Shown in pieces: positions 59,198-64,000 of a stretch of DNA of 64,000 bases (positions are counted from its first letter, which is position 1; each line of letters opens with the position of its first letter). Made by a program: the position numbers and the translations under genes. The stretch spans positions 55,838-119,837 of the forward strand of contig NZ_JAFLHG010000012.1 in assembly GCF_018717645.1 (NCBI RefSeq). Direction: 5' to 3'. The notes under the pieces are model-generated. The model was given only the letters and a program-made list of their open reading frames with translations, searched no databases and was not told where the DNA came from. The DNA is from Microbacterium flavum. GTDB taxonomy: Bacteria > Actinomycetota > Actinomycetes > Actinomycetales > Microbacteriaceae.

Positions 59198-59647
59198 CTA
59201 CGAGACCGAGATGCTCCAGGTGACACCGAAGCGGTCGGTGAGCATGCCGAAGCCGGCGCTCCAGGCGGACGCGGCGAGCGGTTCGACGATCACGGCGTCG
59301 ACGACGAGGTCGTTCCAGTAGCCCTGAAGTTCCTCGAGGCTGTCCGAGCTGATCGAGACGAACAGTGCCTGCTCGGTCACGGTGGTGTGGTTCTCACGCC
59401 GGGTGGTGCCTCCGCCGACGAGGCCTCCTCCTGCGGAGCCGGGAACGTCGTATCCCATGATGCGGAAGCCGTTCTCGGCAGCGACGAGCCCGAATACGAT
59501 CTTGTCGGCTCCGGGTAGCTCGGCCGGCATGCCGAACGCGGCGTACGTGTTGGCGATGAGATGTCCACCGAAGACCGACTGGTAGAACTCGAGCGCCGCT
59601 CGGGCGTCGCCGCGGAAGTTCAGGTGGGTGGTCGCCTGGATGGTCAT
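59198..59647 (-). CDS. PhnB-like glyoxalase/VOC-fold protein
   Basis: A 149-residue protein of the PhnB/3-demethylubiquinone-like VOC group: HLNFRGDARAALEFYQSVFG at the N-terminus, then GFRIMGYDVPG, and the ending GMLTDRFGVTWSISVS. Enzymatic role unknown in most members. ATG at 59647. Divergent from a WYL regulator, with an AGGTCT/AGACCT inverted repeat between; the same pairing of YafY-type regulator and PhnB gene is common in actinobacteria (from memory). Confidence 0.9.
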   Translation of the reverse strand: MTIQATTHLNFRGDARAALEFYQSVFGGHLIANTYAAFGMPAELPGADKIVFGLVAAENGFRIMGYDVPGSAGGGLVGGGTTRRENHTTVTEQALFVSISSDSLEELQGYWNDLVVDAVIVEPLAASAWSAGFGMLTDRFGVTWSISVS

Positions 59648-59711
59648 GCTTGCTCCTATTCGTCGAGGTGCGCCCTTCTGGCGCCCACAACATCGACGAT
59701 TCACCATGTGT

Positions 59712-59734
59712 AGGTCTGTTTCGGTCCTAGACCT
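59712..59734. promoter_or_regulatory. Inverted repeat AGGTCT-N11-AGACCT
   Basis: 6-bp arms at 59712-59717 and 59729-59734 between the divergent PhnB-like and WYL-regulator genes, 17 bp before the regulator ATG. Candidate operator for the WYL protein. Confidence 0.45.
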
Positions 59735-59750
59735 TGGTTAGTGTTCGATC

Positions 59751-60725
59751 ATGTCCACGACCACCCGACTGCTGAATCTGCTGTCGCTGCTGCAGACCCG
59801 GCGCGACTGGCCGGGCTCGTTGCTTGCGGAGCGGCTCAAGATCAGCGACCGCACGGTGCGGCGCGACATCGAACGCCTCCGTGAGATGGGATATCGGATC
59901 GAGGCCACCATGGGCCCCGATGGCGGGTACCGGCTCGCCGCGGGCGCCGAACTGCCCCCGCTCCTGTTCGATGACGCTCAGGTCGTCGCTGTTGCCATCG
60001 CACTGCAGACCGCCACCGTTGTCGGCGCCGACCTCGACGAACCGGCGGCTCGGGCACTGACGACCATCCGGCAGGTCATGCCGTCGCGACTGCGGCACCG
60101 GCTCGATGCGCTCGAGATCGTCGCCGTCGTAGGACGGCCAGGCGGACCCGAGCCGACTGCAGTTCCCCTCGAGTTGCTCGTCGCGCTCGCCACCGCGATC
60201 CGCGACCGCGTCCTGCTGCGCTTCGACTATGCGCCGCGTCAGCAGACCGCCGATGTGCCCGCTCTCCTACGTCGCGTCGAGCCGCATCACCTCGTCAACG
60301 CTCAGGGACGCTGGTACCTTCTCGCCTGGGACATCGAGCGAGACGACTGGCGACTGTTCAGCGTCGAACGCATCACCCCGCGCACGCATACCGGATCGCA
60401 CTTCCCACGCCGAGACGTCCCCGGCGGCGACATCGAAGAGTTCGTGTCGGCACGATTCAAAGGCTCGGACGTCAACGAATGGACCTGTCACGGGTCGGTG
60501 ATCCTCGATCTGCCCATCGATTCCGTCCTCCCGTTCATCGGCGATGGGACCGCCCGGGAAGCGGGGGCAAGCCGGACCATCCTGGAATCCGGATCCTGGT
60601 CCTGGGGCTCCCTCGCCGCCTCCTTCGGCCGATTCGAAACACCGATGGAAGTCATCGGCCCGCCCGAGCTACGCGATGCCTTCGCGACCCTCGCAGACCG
60701 CTACAAGACGACCGCCACTGCGTGA
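59751..60725 (+). CDS. YafY-type regulator with HTH and WYL domains
   Basis: A 324-residue regulator. N-terminal DeoR-like HTH (TTRLLNLLSLLQTRRDWPGS, ISDRTVRRDIERLREMGY) and a WYL ligand-binding domain around 165-225 (LRFDYAPRQ, QGRWYLLAWDIERDDWRLFS), then a C-terminal WCX-like part. ATG at 59751. Probably controls the divergent PhnB-like gene. WYL domains bind nucleotides or nucleic acid signals. Confidence 0.9.
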   Translation: MSTTTRLLNLLSLLQTRRDWPGSLLAERLKISDRTVRRDIERLREMGYRIEATMGPDGGYRLAAGAELPPLLFDDAQVVAVAIALQTATVVGADLDEPAARALTTIRQVMPSRLRHRLDALEIVAVVGRPGGPEPTAVPLELLVALATAIRDRVLLRFDYAPRQQTADVPALLRRVEPHHLVNAQGRWYLLAWDIERDDWRLFSVERITPRTHTGSHFPRRDVPGGDIEEFVSARFKGSDVNEWTCHGSVILDLPIDSVLPFIGDGTAREAGASRTILESGSWSWGSLAASFGRFETPMEVIGPPELRDAFATLADRYKTTATA

Positions 60726-60833
60726 CATCGGATCCCTAACCGTGCACCGCGCGATGAGGGAGGGTCGCGAGCGGCCTCAATGTGGCGTGCCGGCGACAGG
60801 GGTCTGATTTGAAGGAGCGGCGGACGCGCACTA

Positions 60834-61466
60834 TCAGCGCGCTGTGCGCTTCTCTACGACGGTCGCAAGCTGCGCGCGATCCCTGACGTGCAGCGTACTG
60901 AGGATTTTCGAGACGTAGTTGGCGACGGTCTTGGTGGACAGACCTAGTTCTGATGAGATCGCCGCGTTGGACAGGCCGTCAGCGACCAAGATGAGGACCT
61001 GCCGCTCCCGTAGGGTCAGTTCCGGAAAGTCCTCGGCCGTCGGCGAGAGCACGGGGATCGAGCCGAGATCGCGCATCTTCGATGCGATCGTGGAACCGAG
61101 AACGCTTGAGCCGGTGGCGACAGCGCGGATCGACGCGAGCACTTCGTCGGCGCTGGAGTCTTTGACGAGGTACGCGTTTGCCCCGGCGGCGAGGGCCCGT
61201 GAAACGCTGAGCGCATCTGCCGCCATGGTCAGCACGACGATCCGGCTGCCCGGGCATTTACGCACGGCCGCTCGCACAACCGACTCCCCGGGTGCGTCCG
61301 GAAGTCCCAGATCGACGACGACGACGTCCGGCGAGGCTTCGAAGACGACATCGGCTTCCGCAGCGGATGTCGCCTCGGCGACCACGGCGATTCCGGCCGA
61401 GGAGAGCAGGTTGCGCAGCCCTTCTCGGAACAGCGGGTGGTCCTCGATGATGCCGACGCTAAGCAT
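60834..61466 (-). CDS. NarL/LuxR-type response regulator
   Basis: A 210-residue two-component regulator. Receiver domain: acidic pair in VGIIEDHPLFREGLR, phospho-acceptor Asp in VVVVDLGLPDAPGE, Lys in AYLVKDSSADE. Output: LuxR HTH (LTLRERQVLILVADGLSNAA, STKTVANYVSKILSTLHVRD). ATG at 61466 lies 8 nt inside the 3' end of the kinase gene, so the pair is co-translated. Confidence 0.93.
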   Translation of the reverse strand: MLSVGIIEDHPLFREGLRNLLSSAGIAVVAEATSAAEADVVFEASPDVVVVDLGLPDAPGESVVRAAVRKCPGSRIVVLTMAADALSVSRALAAGANAYLVKDSSADEVLASIRAVATGSSVLGSTIASKMRDLGSIPVLSPTAEDFPELTLRERQVLILVADGLSNAAISSELGLSTKTVANYVSKILSTLHVRDRAQLATVVEKRTAR

Positions 61467-62577
61467 CGCGGATCCCCGCGGATCCGAGTACCGCGGTCAG
61501 TTGGGAGCCATGTACGGACGAGGTGAACTCCATCCATCCTCCGTGCTTCTTCGCTCGGCGGCGGATGGAGGCGTGTCCGATCCCCTCCGTCGCGTTTGGG
61601 TCAGCGCTGCTCCCGTCATCGTCCACCGTGATCCGCACCCGTCTCTGCTGATCGATCCCTACCGTCACCGTGCACCTGCTCGCGATCGCATGGCGGCGCA
61701 CGTTCGTCACGTCCTCTTGCACGATCCGGAGGATGTCGGGAAGCAACTCGTCGGGCACCGGTTGGCAGATCAGGCTGATGTCCAGCTGGTCGTCCTCTGT
61801 GCGCAGCCGGTCCTCCAAGATCGCCTCCAGCCGTGTTCCGCTGAGTTCCTCAGAGCGCAGGTCGTAGGAGATCTCGCGCACTCGTCGCACCAGCGCTCGG
61901 ATCCCCGCCTCGATGGAGATCAGCATCGCCTCGACCGTCGGCGTCGGGCCGTGGAGATTGTGCGCTGCGGCTCTCGCGGTGTAGCCCAAGCCGGCCAGGG
62001 CGGGGCCGAGCTCATCGTGGAGGTCGGCATGAAGCCGCCGACGTTCGTCCGCCCGAGCGGTCTCGAGGCGGCTCCGCGCCTCCTCTGCTTCCCGGGCCGC
62101 AAACGCTCCCCGCAGGGCCGGGGCGGCGGTAACCGAGATGCGGTCGAGGATGAGCCAGTCGCGCCGTGTCAACACGCTCTCGCCCGCGCGGGGAGCGAGC
62201 TGGATCTCCGCCACCCGCTCGCCGTCGAAGTCCACTTCGCACCGCTCGGTGGTGGCCGCTTCGCCACCCTGGTGCGCGAGTGACTCGCCGCTGACGAGAA
62301 CTTCGACCGCCGGAACACCCAGGGCCTCGCGGATGGTCACGGCCACAGCATCTGCAACATGACCGGGGTCGGGCGAGGATGCCAACCGCCCCGGGAGAGC
62401 GGCCAAGGGACGCTGCGGGCCGCGCGAGTAGGCGAGCGCGGTGCCGGCCCGGAGAAACAGTACGCCGCTCGGCAGCACGATCGCGCACGCTGCAGCGGCG
62501 GCCCACGCGGTGCCGGCCACGCCCAGAACAGCGATGTAGGTCGCCGCGGCGACAAGGAAGAGACTCACGAGCCGCAC
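61459..62577 (-). CDS. Sensor histidine kinase (HisKA_3 type)
   Basis: A membrane kinase of about 372 residues: two N-terminal helices (VSLFLVAAATYIAVLGVAGT and following), a GAF-like region, the dimerisation/phospho-acceptor block with His in ERRRLHADLHDELGPALAGL, and an ATPase domain (VQEDVTNVRRHA, VDDDGSSADPNATEGIGHAS). The N-box has TNVRRHA where TNALRHA is common. GTG at 62577 was chosen; a TTG at 62628 is possible and no clear ribosome site supports either. Works with the overlapping response regulator. Signal unknown. Confidence 0.88.
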   Translation of the reverse strand: MRLVSLFLVAAATYIAVLGVAGTAWAAAAACAIVLPSGVLFLRAGTALAYSRGPQRPLAALPGRLASSPDPGHVADAVAVTIREALGVPAVEVLVSGESLAHQGGEAATTERCEVDFDGERVAEIQLAPRAGESVLTRRDWLILDRISVTAAPALRGAFAAREAEEARSRLETARADERRRLHADLHDELGPALAGLGYTARAAAHNLHGPTPTVEAMLISIEAGIRALVRRVREISYDLRSEELSGTRLEAILEDRLRTEDDQLDISLICQPVPDELLPDILRIVQEDVTNVRRHAIASRCTVTVGIDQQRRVRITVDDDGSSADPNATEGIGHASIRRRAKKHGGWMEFTSSVHGSQLTAVLGSAGIRDA

Positions 62578-62632
62578 ATGCTCGCAACTCGGTCCCCTTG
62601 CGTGCGTCTGGGGGTCGGGTTGGCGCAACGGT

Positions 62633-63697
62633 CTAGATGTTCAGCACGCCGTTATGTGCCTGATCCGTGGAGGGTGGAGCCATGGTGTCCAGGTCTTCCA
62701 TGAGGTGGATGGACGCGTACATGGCGGGTCGGATGCGCCCAGCGTCGTCGTAGACGCGGATGGAGCGGCGGAGCCGGCCCTGCGGGTAGTGCGGGTGGGT
62801 GAAGGACACGTCGACACGGGTGTGTGGCCACTCGCCGTCGACTTCGACGAGAGGATTTGCGAGGCCGCGCACGAGAGGACCGACGCTGCCATCTGCGCCA
62901 TGCCAGTAATCGGCGAGGTGCTCGAACTCGCGTAACACGGACATCACAGCAGCCTCTTTGTCTGCCTCGGTCAACCGGACCCATGCCCAGGGGACGAGGG
63001 CATGTGCAGGGGGTCTGCCGGGAGAACGCGGCGCTGCCGTTTCCATCGCCGTAAGGAGGTCTTGATCGTTGAAGTGCTCGGCGTCGCGCGCGGACACGCG
63101 TATCTCGTCGGGTAGCTGCTCACCGAGGGAGATGACGATGTAGCTGTAGATGTAGTTCCGGCCGCCCCGCGCCACGCCCTTCGTTTCGGGTGCACCATCG
63201 TGAACGACTACGCGAGCGGATCCACCGTGATCGAGGACGAACGCGGTCACTCCCTCGACCGTGATCGCTCGGGCCCGTCCGTTGGGTTGCAGAACGGTCA
63301 CCTGCTGAGATTCGCGCCACGCGCCCTGATCGTCAGGGTTGGGCAGGTTGCTTGCCGTCAACCACAGTCCGTGTCTCGTCGACCCGCTCGCGTGTCGAGC
63401 GGTGAGGCCCGTGAACCGGGTGAGTCGACCATCGGCGGCAATATGCACGGCGGCGGCCAGGCCGTCCGGTAGCGTGGCGTCCTCAGACTCTTCCGGGCGA
63501 TAGAACACCCACGCCCCGGTCGGGGCACCCATCACTGTGACAGACACCGCGCGCAGCCCGACATCTAGGTCCGGCCACGACACGATCACATCCTCCGCGC
63601 CCAGCGATCGGATGACGGCTACCGGGTGCTCGGTGCTCACCACGATCCGCGCACGTTTAGCGCCGACCTCCAACCAAGCGGGCTCGTCGCATCTCAC
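62633..63697 (-). CDS. Uncharacterised protein upstream of the two-component system
   Basis: A 354-residue protein I do not recognise. No signal peptide or membrane helix. The first 200 residues look beta-rich (ARIVVSTEHPVAVIRSL, AVSVTVMGAPTGAWVFYRP, TAFVLDHGGSARVVVHDG). The last third has charged helical and beta segments (VRLTEADKEAAVMSVLREFE, HTRVDVSFTHPHYPQGRLRR). GTG at 63697. It lies just upstream of the kinase gene on the same strand with about 55 bp between, so it may be co-transcribed with it and act as its target or input. Confidence 0.6.
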   Translation of the reverse strand: MRCDEPAWLEVGAKRARIVVSTEHPVAVIRSLGAEDVIVSWPDLDVGLRAVSVTVMGAPTGAWVFYRPEESEDATLPDGLAAAVHIAADGRLTRFTGLTARHASGSTRHGLWLTASNLPNPDDQGAWRESQQVTVLQPNGRARAITVEGVTAFVLDHGGSARVVVHDGAPETKGVARGGRNYIYSYIVISLGEQLPDEIRVSARDAEHFNDQDLLTAMETAAPRSPGRPPAHALVPWAWVRLTEADKEAAVMSVLREFEHLADYWHGADGSVGPLVRGLANPLVEVDGEWPHTRVDVSFTHPHYPQGRLRRSIRVYDDAGRIRPAMYASIHLMEDLDTMAPPSTDQAHNGVLNI

Positions 63698-64000
63698 AAG
63701 TTCAGCGTCTCAGACCGTCCACGAGATGTGCGGGGGGACTCGCATGATCGCGGCGAACGCTGACGGGTTGCTGAGCGCGCGCCTGCGGTCGAGCGGGCTA
63801 GTTTGCTTGGATCAATTCAGAGTCAGTAGGACGTTGATCATGATCACGAGGTATCCAATCAGCGGGATTGACACTAGACGCTATGAGTGGTTGAGCCTGA
63901 GGCCTCCGCTCGCGTAGACCGTGGGTTGCGAGCCGGTCTTCCGGCTTCGCCTATCCACATACGTGAGGGAGGCCCCAGTTGATATCTGAGCGTACGAGTG
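63698..64000. other. Window end without a recognisable gene
   Basis: About 300 bp with somewhat lower GC. Short frames on both strands have no family resemblance. An imperfect hairpin GAGCCGGTCTTCCGGCTTCG lies near 63931-63950, and a possible ribosome site GAGGGAGG near 63967 with a following frame that leaves the window. A gene or mobile element may begin beyond the edge; nothing can be named. Confidence 0.4.

Noticed and set aside
1..64000. CRISPR arrays, rRNA operons, complete insertion sequences
   Set aside because: No regularly spaced repeats, no rRNA signature and no transposase-like frame were seen on either strand.

Overview
The window is a high-GC chromosomal segment of an actinobacterium, most likely Microbacteriaceae and Microbacterium-like. 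The pointers are an Lsr2 nucleoid protein, an ActP/DUF485 acetate uptake pair beside a RamA-like LuxR regulator, a helicase-like protein with an MTES_1575-type C-terminal domain (a family named from Microbacterium testaceum), many GTG starts, and 4-bp ATGA/GTGA gene overlaps. The species is not proven from the sequence. One tRNA (tRNA-Ala, CGC) is present; I saw no rRNA, no CRISPR array and no clear insertion sequence.

Layout. 1-10.9 kb: histidine catabolism (hutU partial, hutH) with a divergent IclR regulator, then a YbaK-like deacylase, a P1B metal ATPase, a Leu/Val-type amino-acid dehydrogenase, a 4CL-like acyl-CoA ligase, and a small redox operon (sulfite-oxidase-like molybdoprotein with an apparent frameshift, FNR-type reductase, DUF6510 protein) plus an FMN reductase. 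10.9-26 kb: an accessory-looking catabolic island. It holds three amidohydrolases (one with eroded metal ligands), a phthalate-dioxygenase-reductase-type protein without an oxygenase, an NMT1-type ABC importer, a formimidoyl-THF cyclodeaminase-like protein, two tandem MetV-MetF fusions, an XRE-cupin regulator, and an operon of FAD oxidase, creatininase-family hydrolase and PNPOx-fold flavoprotein. Two intergenic regions in this island carry the same 17-bp palindrome, which ties the importer/deaminase operon to the folate operon. My inference is that the island imports and opens a nitrogen heterocycle and captures its one-carbon unit on tetrahydrofolate. This is the best candidate for an undescribed system here.

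26-45 kb: mostly core genes (GNAT, galU, 5-formyl-THF cyclo-ligase, FmdB, mscL, acetate uptake, lsr2, DsbA-like lipoprotein, M20 peptidase, Dcu transporter, TetR-MFS). Two are unusual: a 1243-residue SF1-helicase-like protein lacking the Walker A lysine and the Walker B glutamate, and an Ogt-like protein whose active-site cysteine is alanine.

45.6-54.2 kb: a fructan locus. A LacI regulator, a three-gene sugar ABC importer, GH172 (DUF2961), GH32 and a GH91 inulin fructotransferase can be read as inulin to difructose anhydride, uptake, hydrolysis to fructose. AAACGTTT operators lie before the importer and before GH172. The Tat signal peptide expected on GH91 is encoded as a separate mini-ORF upstream.

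54.2-64 kb: a patchwork of small regulators and mobile-looking modules. It contains an HTH protein with a divergent excisionase-like protein and three ATTGCTCAC sites, an XRE/nucleotidyltransferase pair resembling a toxin-antitoxin system, TetR with a CPBP protease and GAATAC/GTATTC operators, PhnB with a divergent WYL regulator, a two-component system, an unrecognised protein, and two gene-poor stretches.
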